Assembly (NCBI GenBank): GCA_001798595.1
Contig: MGSS01000097.1
Span: 22,333 to 86,332, forward strand
Reading direction: 5' to 3'
DNA length: 64,000 bases
Origin: Deltaproteobacteria bacterium RIFCSPLOWO2_12_FULL_60_19
GTDB taxonomy: Bacteria > Desulfobacterota > Binatia > UBA9968
Shown here: positions 53,171 to 62,386 of the stretch, one piece after another
Position numbering within the stretch: position 1 is the stretch's first letter
How the letters are laid out: every line of letters begins with the position of its first letter
Notes under the pieces: generated by a model
What the model saw: the letters and a program-made list of their open reading frames with translations, nothing else
Told to the model about the DNA's origin: nothing
Databases searched by the model: none
Program-made: the position numbers and the translations under genes

Positions 53171-54187
53171 ATGAACTTCTCGAAGGTTTGGCCGACGGCC
53201 GTCCTCCTCCCGCTCGTTTCGTGCTTCCTCGCCTTTTATCCGCCGCCCGTTGCAGCGGCGGCGGACAAGCTGGTGGGAATCCACTCGGCCCGCGTGTTGT
53301 CGCAGGCGATGCCCTGGATCGCTCAGGAGGCGGGCCTCTTCAAAAAATACGATCTCGATTTTCGCCTGGTCTATATCGCCTCTTCCCCGGCCGTGACGGC
53401 GGCGATGCTCGGCGGGGACGCCGAGATCGCCCTGACGGGCGGCGAGGGGGTTCTGAGGGCCTATGTGCAGGGAGCCGCCGATTTTGTTTTTATCGGCGGC
53501 GTGAAAAACGTGCTGACCCATAGCATTCTGGCGCGTCCCGAGATCAAGAAGCCCGAGGATTTTAAAGGTAAAAAAATCGGCATCAACCGCATCGGCAGCA
53601 ACCCCCATTTCTTCGCCGTTCAGGCCCTAAGGCAGGCGGGGCTGGACCCCGCGAAAGACGTACAGTTCATCCAGTCGGGCGGCTCGCCCGAAACCCTCGC
53701 GGCGCTGGTCTCCGGCGCCCTGGATGCCGCTTCTTTGGCTCCGCCCGCCGATACTCAGGCGATCGCGCGCGGCTTTCACTATGCGATCTACGGGCCCGAG
53801 CTGCGCATCTCCTATCCGGCGACGATGTTTGTGACCCTGCGCCCGGCGCTCGCCCGACGCGGCGAGGTTGTGGGGAGGTTTATGCGCGCCATGGCCGAAG
53901 CCGCCGTCATCCTCCATACCGACCGCGAGTACGTCTACAAAGTGCTCGGAAAGTATCTCAGGCTGACCGATCGAAAGATTCTCGACTCCTCTTACAACGG
54001 CGAGATTAAGAGCCTGGAACCGAGGCTGGACATCAAAACCGACGCGCTCCAATCCGTTTTGGAGGAGATCGCCAAGGTCGATCCGCGCGCCAAAAAGGTC
54101 AAAGCCGAGGAGCTGATTGACCGCCGCTATCTGGCGGAAATGGACAAGAGCGGCTTTTCCGACAGCCTTTGGAAAGGGAAAAAATAG
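53171..54187 (+). CDS. ABC transporter substrate-binding protein, NMT1/SsuA-like
   Basis: MPWIAQEAGLFKKYDLDFRLVYIASSPAVTAAMLGGDAEIALTGGEGVLRAYVQG. Confidence 0.9.
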   Translation: MNFSKVWPTAVLLPLVSCFLAFYPPPVAAAADKLVGIHSARVLSQAMPWIAQEAGLFKKYDLDFRLVYIASSPAVTAAMLGGDAEIALTGGEGVLRAYVQGAADFVFIGGVKNVLTHSILARPEIKKPEDFKGKKIGINRIGSNPHFFAVQALRQAGLDPAKDVQFIQSGGSPETLAALVSGALDAASLAPPADTQAIARGFHYAIYGPELRISYPATMFVTLRPALARRGEVVGRFMRAMAEAAVILHTDREYVYKVLGKYLRLTDRKILDSSYNGEIKSLEPRLDIKTDALQSVLEEIAKVDPRAKKVKAEELIDRRYLAEMDKSGFSDSLWKGKK

Positions 54188-54963
54188 TAACGGCCACGCT
54201 GAACAACGATAAGCCCGTAGGCCTGATCACGGGCGCGGCCACCGGAATCGGGCGGAGCGCCGCCCTCGCCCTGGCGAAACACGGCTACGATGTCGTGATC
54301 AACTTTAGCCGGAGCGAGGACGCGGCCAAGAGCACGGCTCGGGATGCCGAAGCCGCGGGCGCGCGGACGTTCCTCTACCGCTGCGACGTGAGCGACGACG
54401 CGGGCGTGCGCGCCATGCTGGCGGAGGCCGAAAAACAGTTCGGCCGGCTCGACGCTTTGATCAACAATGCCGGCACCACGATCGACGTCGAGCCGAAAAA
54501 CCTCGACGCCGTAGAAATCGACGGGTGGAACCGCGTCTTCGCGGTCAACGTTCTCGGATTGTTTCTCGTCACCCGCGCCGCCGTGCCGCTGCTCAGAAAA
54601 TCGCCGAACGGCTCGGTCGTCAATGCGTGCAGCATCGCCGGCCTGCGCCCGAGCGCGCAGCCGCTCCCCTACGCCGCCAGCAAAGCTGCCGTCGCGAATC
54701 TCACGAAGACCCTCGCCAACGCCCTGGGGCCCGAGATCCGGGTCAACGCCGTCGCTCCCGGTTGGATGGAGGGCGACTGGATGAAGCGGACGCTCGCGGA
54801 AAATTACGACGGGCTGATGGCGCGCCGCGCCAAGTATACGCCGCTCAAGCGCTGCTGCACGGCCGACGACGTGGCCGAGACGATGATGACCCTCATCTCG
54901 GGCAACCGCTTCGTCACCGGCGAGATCGTCGTCATCGACGGCGGATTCTCCAGCACCACGTAG
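54169..54963 (+). CDS. SDR family oxidoreductase
   Basis: GLITGAATGIGRSAALALAKHG; LINNAGTT; YAASKAAVANLTKTLANALGPEIRVNAVAPGWM. Confidence 0.92.
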   Translation: MEREKIVTATLNNDKPVGLITGAATGIGRSAALALAKHGYDVVINFSRSEDAAKSTARDAEAAGARTFLYRCDVSDDAGVRAMLAEAEKQFGRLDALINNAGTTIDVEPKNLDAVEIDGWNRVFAVNVLGLFLVTRAAVPLLRKSPNGSVVNACSIAGLRPSAQPLPYAASKAAVANLTKTLANALGPEIRVNAVAPGWMEGDWMKRTLAENYDGLMARRAKYTPLKRCCTADDVAETMMTLISGNRFVTGEIVVIDGGFSSTT

Positions 54964-54969
54964 CCCTGC

Positions 54970-55032
54970 GGGCATCTCAAATTTCAAATCTCACATGGCA
55001 ATTTGAAATCTGAGATCTGCGATTTGAGATTC
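54970..55032. repeat. Short A/T-rich CAAATTTCAAATCTC-type repeat
   Basis: atctcaaatttcaaatctcacatggcaatttgaaatctgagatctgcgatttgagattcc; related to 41575-41610. Confidence 0.65.
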
Positions 55033-55050
55033 CGAGCGGAGCGAGGACAC

Positions 55051-56700
55051 ATGCTTGACGGCGTCGTTCGATTTCCTCCTGAGTTCGCCGCGCGCTACCG
55101 CGCGAAGGGTTATTGGGAGGACCGCTCTCTCGCCGACACTTTTTCCGAAGTATTCGCCAAATACGCCGATCGCGTGGCGATTATCGACCGCGACCGGCAC
55201 ATCACCTACGCCGAGATTGATGAACGTTCAACCCGGCTTGCGCTGAACCTGCTCGACGAAGGGATCAAGCCGCTCGACCGCGTCGTCATGCAGCTTCCCA
55301 ACGTCGTCGAGTTCGTCTATCTCTACTTCGCGCTCCAGAAAATCGGCTGCATTCCCATCCTGGCGCTCCCCACCCACCGCTTCCGCGAGGTGAGCCAGTT
55401 CGTCGAGTTGTCGGGCGCCGTCGCCTGCGCCGCGCCGGACCGTGCCAAAGAGTTCGACTACCGGGAGATGATCCGTAGAATCCGCGACACAAGCAAAACG
55501 CTGCGCTGGGGCATGATCCTGGGCGACGCGCCGCCGGGCTTTCTCTCTTTAACCGATCTGATCGAGCGGCAAACCAAGCGCTCGCCGGGAGAGCTCAAGA
55601 AAATCATCATCGATCCCGAAGATCCCGCGCTGTTTCAACTTTCGGGCGGCACGACCGGCATTTCCAAGCTCATACCGCGGACTCATAACGACTACGTCTA
55701 TAATTCCAAGCTGGCCGCCTCCGTCACCGCGGTCGGCGCCGCTAAAGTTTTGCTCGACGTGCTGCCGCTGGCCCATAACCTGCCGCTCGCCTGCCCCGGC
55801 TTGCAGGGCTTCCTGCTCCACGGCGGCAAAGTCGTCCTGGCTACTACGACGCGCGGCGAGGATATCTTCCGGTTGATCGAGCGCCACCGCGTCACGCACG
55901 TTCACGTCGTTCCGGCGCTCTTGATCCGTTGGCTTAACGACCCGCTGATTAAAGGATTCGATTTATCCTCTTTGCAGGTCATACAGAGCGGCGGCCAGCG
56001 GCTGCAGCCGGAGGTCCGCCGCCGCGCCGAGGAGCTGATCCCGAGCGTCACCGTCCAGGAAAATTTCGGCATGGCCGAGGGGATGCTGATGTTCGTCCGT
56101 CTCGACGATCCCGAAGAGGTGCGGATGGAGATGGTGGGAAGGCCGATCAGCCCCGACGATGAAGTTCGCCTCGTGGACGAGGACGACCATGAAGTGGCGC
56201 CCGGCGAGGTGGGTGAATTTCTGGCGCGCGGCCCCTATACGCTTCGCGGCTATTACGGCGTGCCGGAATATAATGCCAAAGCGTTTACCAGGGACGGCTT
56301 TTACCGTTCGGGCGATCTGATGCGACGCCACCCGTCGGGAAACTATCTGGTCGCGGGGCGGAAAAAGGACCTGATCAACCGCGGCGGCGAGAAGATCAGC
56401 GCCGAGGAGATCGAGAATCTCATCCTGACCCATCCCGCCGTCCAGAACGTCGCCTGCGTGCCGATGCCGGACCCGCTGCTCGGCGAGCGCATGTGCGCCT
56501 GCGTCGTCCTGCGACGCGGCGGCGTGTTGACTCTGAAAGAGCTTGTGGCCTTCCTCGCCAACGAGGAGATCGCCAGGCACAAGCTGCCCGAGCGGCTGGA
56601 GATCGTGGACGACTTTCCGCTCTCGCCCTTTGGCAAAGTTTCAAAAAAAGAGCTGACGGAAACGATCACGATGAAGCTCAAGGAGGAGGAGAAGCTTTGA
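55051..56700 (+). CDS. AMP-dependent synthetase/ligase (2,3-dihydroxybenzoate-AMP-ligase-like)
   Basis: LFQLSGGTTGISKLIPRTHNDYVYN; FYRSGDLMRRHPSGNYLVAGRKKDLINRGGEKISAEEIE. Confidence 0.92.
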   Translation: MLDGVVRFPPEFAARYRAKGYWEDRSLADTFSEVFAKYADRVAIIDRDRHITYAEIDERSTRLALNLLDEGIKPLDRVVMQLPNVVEFVYLYFALQKIGCIPILALPTHRFREVSQFVELSGAVACAAPDRAKEFDYREMIRRIRDTSKTLRWGMILGDAPPGFLSLTDLIERQTKRSPGELKKIIIDPEDPALFQLSGGTTGISKLIPRTHNDYVYNSKLAASVTAVGAAKVLLDVLPLAHNLPLACPGLQGFLLHGGKVVLATTTRGEDIFRLIERHRVTHVHVVPALLIRWLNDPLIKGFDLSSLQVIQSGGQRLQPEVRRRAEELIPSVTVQENFGMAEGMLMFVRLDDPEEVRMEMVGRPISPDDEVRLVDEDDHEVAPGEVGEFLARGPYTLRGYYGVPEYNAKAFTRDGFYRSGDLMRRHPSGNYLVAGRKKDLINRGGEKISAEEIENLILTHPAVQNVACVPMPDPLLGERMCACVVLRRGGVLTLKELVAFLANEEIARHKLPERLEIVDDFPLSPFGKVSKKELTETITMKLKEEEKL

Positions 56701-57539
56701 GAATCATCGACCTTCACTGTTATCCCAACACCGAGCCGTGGATCAAATCTCAGGGGCCGTACGTCGAGGCGCTGGCAAAATACTGGAACCGTTCCTGGAC
56801 GGCCAAAACGGAGGCGGAGGTTATCGACGACTTCAAAAAGGCCGGCGTCGAGCCGCTGCTCGTCGCCTTCGACATCGAGACGGTAACGGGCAGTTCGCCC
56901 TGTTCCAACGAATACGTCGCGCATATGCGGGACCGCAACTCCGGCGTGATCTTACAGGCGTGGGCGGCGGTCGATCCGTTCAAGGGCGAGCGGGCCATCG
57001 AAAAGGCGAAGCGGGCGATCCGGGAGCTCCGCCTGTTCGGCTTTCACTTTCATCCGATCATGGGCCATTTCTCCGCGGACGACCGGCGTCTTTATCCGTT
57101 GTGGGAAACGATCGACGAGCTGCGGGTTCCGGTCATGATCGACGTGGGGACGACGGGCATGGGCGCCGGCATGCCCGGTGGCCTGGGCGCGGTCATTCGC
57201 CACGCGCATCCCGCGGCGATCGATCAGCTCGCCGCCGACTTTCCCAATTTGAGCATCGTCGCCGCGCATCCGGGATGGCCCTGGACCGAGGAGATGATCG
57301 CCGTGGCGCTGCACAAAGGGAACGTCTCCTGGGAGCTGTCGGGCTGGGCGCCGAAGTATTTTCCGGAAGCGTTGAAGCGCGACATTAAAGGCCGGCTCCA
57401 GGATAAGATCATGTTCGGCAGCGACTATCCCAGCATTCCTTACGAGCGACTGTTCCGCGAATGGCAGGAACTCGGTTACTCCGACGCGTTGATGGAGAAA
57501 ATCTTCCACGGCAACGCCGAGCGGATTTTGGGTTTGTAG
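56697..57539 (+). CDS. Amidohydrolase family protein (TTG start, translationally coupled)
   Basis: TTGA overlap, AAGGAGGAGG RBS; IIDLHCYPNTEP; DKIMFGSDYPSIPYERLFREWQ. Confidence 0.85.
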   Translation: MRIIDLHCYPNTEPWIKSQGPYVEALAKYWNRSWTAKTEAEVIDDFKKAGVEPLLVAFDIETVTGSSPCSNEYVAHMRDRNSGVILQAWAAVDPFKGERAIEKAKRAIRELRLFGFHFHPIMGHFSADDRRLYPLWETIDELRVPVMIDVGTTGMGAGMPGGLGAVIRHAHPAAIDQLAADFPNLSIVAAHPGWPWTEEMIAVALHKGNVSWELSGWAPKYFPEALKRDIKGRLQDKIMFGSDYPSIPYERLFREWQELGYSDALMEKIFHGNAERILGL

Positions 57540-57583
57540 CTTGGGGTTTCATAAATCGGGTACCGATTTCATGTACACTTTGA

Positions 57584-57815
57584 CAGTGAGAGCCGTCACC
57601 CGCTCTCCGAGCCCGCGCAATGGGGTGATGCTTATTCCCACCGGCAGTATCGGATGCGCGGGCTCTCCGAACGGGCGGCGGCTCTCACTGCGAGGCGGAA
57701 TATTGTACTGTGTTGATCGAGGGGGCGAGCCATGACGGACAAGGGCACCGGACGCGAAGGTCGGCTAAAGGTAGCGCTCTATTGCCCTTGACCGGAAGGG
57801 CTCGTCCCCGAGATC
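57584..57815 (+). ncRNA. Candidate structured RNA/dispersed element, copy 2 (two stem domains)
   Basis: Domain A 57584-57690 closes with CAGTGAGAGCCG/CGGCTCTCACTG; domain B 57715-57815 closes with GATCGAGGGGGCGAGCC/GGCTCGTCCCCGAGATC; homologous to 5038-5254. Confidence 0.6.
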
Positions 57816-57847
57816 GCGAATATTCGAGATTAGTAAGGATGTAAGCC

Positions 57848-58825
57848 ATGAACATCGATTTCCATTGCCACCTTTACCCCGAGGAATATTTGAAACGACT
57901 CGAAGCGTCCAAGGGCGACGCGAGAATCGAGAGGAACGAAAAAGGGGAAAGAATTATCCTGAGCATGGGGGCCAAGGCCGGGCCGGTGACCGAGGACTTT
58001 TTCGATATCGAAGTGCGGCTGGATAAGATCAAGCAGAACAAGATCGACATGCAGATCCTGACGACCCCCCATCCGGGCATCGACCGCTTCTCTCCCGAGG
58101 AAAGCGCCGAGATGAGCCGGGTCATAAACGACGGCCTCGCCAGGGTCGTAAAGAAGTATCCCAAAAATTTTCAGGCGCTGGCCATGCTGCCGTTGATCGA
58201 CACCAAACTCGCGCTCAAGGAGCTCGACCGGGGGATTTTCGATCTCGGGCTGAAGGGCATCTGCATGTTGACTAACGTGGCGGGCCAAACTTCGGACTCG
58301 GATTTTCTTCTGCCGGTCTATGAGAGGGCCCAATCGCTGGGCATCCCGATTTTCATCCATCCCACGACCCCCGTGGGCGCTCAGGTGATGAAAGAGTGGC
58401 GGCTGGCGATCATCCTGGGCTTTGAATTCGACATCATGCTTTCCGCGACGCGGCTCGCCTATTCCGGAATTCTCGAGAAGTTCCCCGAGCTGAATTTCGT
58501 GATCGCCCACCTCGGCGCCGGCATCCCGTTTCTCGCCGGCAGGATCGACCGGGGATACTACGACCCGACCTGCGGCATCAAAACCAAAAAGCCGACGACT
58601 GAATATTTAAAGGAGCTCTATTGCGACGCCGTCTGCTTCTACAAGCCGACGCTCATGATGGCCTATAATTTTTTCGGCGCCGACAGGATGCTTATGGGAA
58701 GCGACTTCCCGCTCCCTATAGGCGACCTGCAGGCCGCCGTTCCGAGCATCGAGGAGATGGATATATCCGGGGACGAAAAAGAAAAGATTCTAGGAAGGAA
58801 TGTCCAAAAGCTCCTGAAGCTCTGA
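57848..58825 (+). CDS. Amidohydrolase family protein (ACMSD/gamma-resorcylate-decarboxylase-like)
   Basis: NIDFHCHLYPEEYLKRL; IPIFIHPTTPVG; LNFVIAHLGAGIPFLAGRIDRGY; MLMGSDFPLP. Confidence 0.9.
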   Translation: MNIDFHCHLYPEEYLKRLEASKGDARIERNEKGERIILSMGAKAGPVTEDFFDIEVRLDKIKQNKIDMQILTTPHPGIDRFSPEESAEMSRVINDGLARVVKKYPKNFQALAMLPLIDTKLALKELDRGIFDLGLKGICMLTNVAGQTSDSDFLLPVYERAQSLGIPIFIHPTTPVGAQVMKEWRLAIILGFEFDIMLSATRLAYSGILEKFPELNFVIAHLGAGIPFLAGRIDRGYYDPTCGIKTKKPTTEYLKELYCDAVCFYKPTLMMAYNFFGADRMLMGSDFPLPIGDLQAAVPSIEEMDISGDEKEKILGRNVQKLLKL

Positions 58826-58878
58826 GCCCTGAGCGGCTGAAATCCCCGACGAACCGATCGCCGGCGTAAAGGAAATTT

Positions 58879-58914
58879 TGGAGCCACCCGCCGGACTCGA
58901 ACCGGCGACTTGCT
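58879..58914 (-). pseudogene. tRNA 3'-end remnant (T-arm plus acceptor 3' strand)
   Basis: Minus CAGCAAGTCGCCGGTTCGAGTCCGGCGGGTGGCTCCA; no matching 5' half within the adjacent ~80 nt. Confidence 0.65.
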
Positions 58915-58929
58915 GAACAAAGAATTCCG

Positions 58930-60546
58930 TCACTCCGGTTCATGCCCGGGTGCAGGTACGCGTTCGCGCTCCATTCTCTTTCCGGTCTCGTAGTAACGGC
59001 CCTCGATTGCCAGTTTCCCCGCTTTTTTCTCAGCCTCAGACCACCATCCGAGATCGTAACCGTACCAGGGCGTGCGGAGTTGGAGGGGAGGTAAGCCGAT
59101 TTCCCGCCAAATGGAAGCGACGTTCTCCATGATCTCCCTGGGCGGAAGCGAGACCGGAGGGTACGGCCACTTCCGGGTCGCATCCATGAGCATCACCGAT
59201 ACTCTCATCTCCGGCTCATGCGTCTGAAAGCCGCCTGGATCGCCGCTGCCCGGCGGAAATGCCGACCAGTCCGCAGAAACCAGGCCCATCTGCTTGACCT
59301 TCATGTCCCTGTGCGGCTGCAAACGATATGTGATGGCCCACACGATGGACTCGGTGTCTCTGGGGTCGATGTCGTCGTCCACGACGACGATCATCTTGCT
59401 GCGGATCACGGGCGAACTTGTAGACGCCTCTAAAATTGCGTCCACTTCGCCTTCTTTCGGATGACTCACCTGAATGCAGCAAAGTCCCCAACCCCCGCTC
59501 GATTCATTGTAACCGACGTCCTTGACGCATTCGAAGCCACGACCGCGCAGATACGAAAGCCCGTTTCCCTCGCTGCCCACAGTCCGTATCTTGCTGGATT
59601 CGGAAGGGGGAAACTGGCTCAGCATGGTGACGAAGACCGGATTCCGGCGGTGTGTGATGCAAGTGATCTCGAAGATCGGGTTCCATTGTTGGGGATCCAT
59701 ATAGCCGGTGAATTCACCGAACGGCGCCTCGGGCTCCAGCACGTCGGTGCGGAGAAACCCTTCGATCACGATCTCGGCGTTTGCCGGCACCTCGATGTCG
59801 ACTGTTTTCCCCTTCACCACCGCCACCGGCTCTCCGGCCAGCCCTCCCGCGACCGCGTACTCATCGACACCATACGGTATTTTTATCACCGACGCGTAGG
59901 AGACGTTGGGAGGGGCGCCGATCACAACCGCGGCCGGCATCGGCTTGCCGAGTTTCTGCCATTTTCGCCAGTGCTGGGAAATATGTTGCGCGCCGCCGGC
60001 ATTCATTCCAAGTCTCGTGCGGGCTTTCACCATGCCGCGATAGGTCCCGATATTTCTAACTCCGGTTTCGGGATCCTTGGTGATCCATTGGCTGCAACTG
60101 GTGTAGGGAGCCGCGTCGAAGCCGGGAGTGGAGATCGGTATCGGAAACTCCTCCAATCCCATACCGGCCAGATCGAGCTCGTCACGCATGTGCACTTCTT
60201 CCTGTGCCAAACCGCCGCTCACCAGCACGGGTTCGATCGGTTTTTCGCGCGCGTTGGCCCATTTCTCGGAGATTTTTTCCGGGTCGCATTGCAGACCCAT
60301 GCCATAGATACGACGGGAGGCGGCCAAACATCCAACGACAACGGGAATAGAGAACTGCCGTCCTAGCACGTCGGTCACGTTGGTAAACACAAACGCTTTT
60401 CTCTCGGCCTCCGGAAGGCCGCGAAACTGCAGCCGCACCAGCGGGTGCAACTCCGTATCCTTGTTGATCCGGCGGTCGACTCGCACCAGTAAACCGGCCG
60501 TCTCCAGCGCCGCGAGGTGCTCTCGAACATCTTTGTAATATGCCAT
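58930..60546 (-). CDS. UbiD family decarboxylase, paralog of 8198-9817
   Basis: MAYYKDVREHLAALETAGLLVRVDRRINKDTELHPLVRLQFRGL...PFGEFTGYMDPQQWNPIFEITCITHRRNPVFVTMLSQFPPSESS. Confidence 0.93.
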   Translation of the reverse strand: MAYYKDVREHLAALETAGLLVRVDRRINKDTELHPLVRLQFRGLPEAERKAFVFTNVTDVLGRQFSIPVVVGCLAASRRIYGMGLQCDPEKISEKWANAREKPIEPVLVSGGLAQEEVHMRDELDLAGMGLEEFPIPISTPGFDAAPYTSCSQWITKDPETGVRNIGTYRGMVKARTRLGMNAGGAQHISQHWRKWQKLGKPMPAAVVIGAPPNVSYASVIKIPYGVDEYAVAGGLAGEPVAVVKGKTVDIEVPANAEIVIEGFLRTDVLEPEAPFGEFTGYMDPQQWNPIFEITCITHRRNPVFVTMLSQFPPSESSKIRTVGSEGNGLSYLRGRGFECVKDVGYNESSGGWGLCCIQVSHPKEGEVDAILEASTSSPVIRSKMIVVVDDDIDPRDTESIVWAITYRLQPHRDMKVKQMGLVSADWSAFPPGSGDPGGFQTHEPEMRVSVMLMDATRKWPYPPVSLPPREIMENVASIWREIGLPPLQLRTPWYGYDLGWWSEAEKKAGKLAIEGRYYETGKRMERERVPAPGHEPE

Positions 60547-60637
60547 CAGCCAAGCTCCTCTTCTAATAATAGGTTGAGAGTCGTACAATCCCGGAAACTC
60601 TGCCCTCAACGCGCCACAAGACCCTCGACCGTTGCCG

Positions 60638-62320
60638 TCAGGGGCGCAGACCGGAACCCACAAGGCGCGCCAGCAATAGGAGAACTAGAACGAGGAATAC
60701 GATGAATAAGCCGATAATCGCGGCTCGCTCCATGTTGGCCTCGGCTATGGAGTCCAGCATCAGCAGGGAAATCGTCCGGGACTGGTTGGTCGAGAGAAAG
60801 ACGACGGCCGGGATCTCCCTCACCGCCGAGATGAACGTGATAATCGCGACCGCGGAAAGCGTCGGCGTGAGCAGCGGGATCAAGATGCGCCGGAAGGTGG
60901 TAAGCCAGGAAGCGCCCGAAGTGTCGGAGGCCTCCTCCAGCTCCTTGCTGAGCTGAAGGACGCCCGCCTTGATGATTTGGCTCCCTAAAGGCATCTCTTT
61001 GACGATGATCGCCAGGATGAGCAGCGAGACGGTTCCGTAGAGTGGCTTCAGTACGCCGCCCGAACCTAAGACCGCCCAGAGCATCGCCAGACTGATCAGC
61101 ACTCCCGGCAGGGCCCAGGGCAACCAAGACAGAAGGTCGATCAGCTTTCGCCCGGGAAGCCGGGTTCGAGCGATGCAATAACTAACCGACAAATAAAAGA
61201 GCGTGCCCAAAATACTCGCTCCGAGCCCCAGCGTAAGAGTGTTCCAGAGAGAGCGGAGAAATGTCGGATCGTGAAATGCGGCGTTCCAGTGACGCGCCGT
61301 CCACACCTTGGCGAGATCAAAAAATCCGAAGACCTCCATAAAGGTCCCCATCACCAGCGTGCCCAGGGGGAGAAGGATCATGACGGCGATAAAGAGAACA
61401 CAGATGGCGAAAGTCACCCATCGCCAGGCGCCGAGGGCCAACGGTCTGACAAGGTAGCCGCGGCCCGTGACCGTGGTGTACTGCCTCGCTCCGAGCATTA
61501 ACCTCTGTAGCCAAACCAGCGCGAAAATGACTACCAGAAAAACGCTGGATAGCGCGGTGGCCCGGCCATAGAGGGGAGGCTCCCAATGGAGAAAATCGTA
61601 GATCCGCGTAGGAAGAACGTAAATCCCCGCCGGAACCCCCAGGACCAGTTCGATCTCGAACGATTCGAGGCTCTTGATGAAACCTAATGCCGTGGAAGCG
61701 AGCACGGCCGGCGCGAGGACAGGGATCGTAATTCGCAACAGCGTTCCCAGCGTAGTGCTCCCTGAGACCTGCGCCGCCTCTTCCAATACCGCGTCCATCG
61801 CTCGAAACGCCGGCGTGAGCAAAAGAAACCGCACCGACGTGCTGAACGCCAGGTGGCACCAGATAATCCCCCAGTACGAGAAGACATTAAACGGCGCGGC
61901 CGATAAATTCAGCACTTTGACCAAGGCCTTGTTGAGCAGCCCGTAATGAGAATCCAACAGCAGAATCCAGCCCATGGTCATAGGCAGCAGCGGCAAAAAA
62001 AAACCCAACCAGAGCGCGAATTCGATGGCGCCCTTGAAGGGAGTGTCGGTGCGGGCCACCACCCACGCGAAAAAGAGCGCGAGGACGGTGGTAATAGCGA
62101 TTCTGACTGTGGCTAAACTGAACGTGTTGGCGAGGACCGGCAGCAGGGCGCGATCGCCGAAGGCGCTGATCCATCCCTGCAAGCCCCAGACCGTGGGTTG
62201 TCCCGGACGGCTCAGGGCAAAACTCTTGAGAAAGATAAGAGCGACCGGGTAGGCGGTTACAAGAAGCACCACTCCGAAAAGCGGCAGCAAAATAATCGAT
62301 GTCCAGGATAGTCGCGGCAC
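60638..62320 (-). CDS. ABC transporter permease, two fused permease domains (FbpB-like)
   Basis: 560 aa, ~12 TM, two EAA-type loops (EEAAQVSGSTTLGTLLRITIPVLAP; EEASDTSGASWLTTFRRILIPLLTP). Confidence 0.92.
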   Translation of the reverse strand: MPRLSWTSIILLPLFGVVLLVTAYPVALIFLKSFALSRPGQPTVWGLQGWISAFGDRALLPVLANTFSLATVRIAITTVLALFFAWVVARTDTPFKGAIEFALWLGFFLPLLPMTMGWILLLDSHYGLLNKALVKVLNLSAAPFNVFSYWGIIWCHLAFSTSVRFLLLTPAFRAMDAVLEEAAQVSGSTTLGTLLRITIPVLAPAVLASTALGFIKSLESFEIELVLGVPAGIYVLPTRIYDFLHWEPPLYGRATALSSVFLVVIFALVWLQRLMLGARQYTTVTGRGYLVRPLALGAWRWVTFAICVLFIAVMILLPLGTLVMGTFMEVFGFFDLAKVWTARHWNAAFHDPTFLRSLWNTLTLGLGASILGTLFYLSVSYCIARTRLPGRKLIDLLSWLPWALPGVLISLAMLWAVLGSGGVLKPLYGTVSLLILAIIVKEMPLGSQIIKAGVLQLSKELEEASDTSGASWLTTFRRILIPLLTPTLSAVAIITFISAVREIPAVVFLSTNQSRTISLLMLDSIAEANMERAAIIGLFIVFLVLVLLLLARLVGSGLRP

Positions 62321-62386
62321 ATCACCCCCAGTAAAACCCGATACTCCACGATTTTCCGTTTCGTTTGTGATGACGAACGAAGGCGG

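Noticed and set aside
57715-57815. Resemblance of GGACGCGAAGG...GGCTAAAGGTAGCG to the c-di-GMP-I (GEMM) riboswitch
   Set aside because: Only short word similarity; the P1/P2 arrangement and the ACGCAAAGCC core are not met, and copy 1 lacks these words. Kept as part of an unknown element instead.
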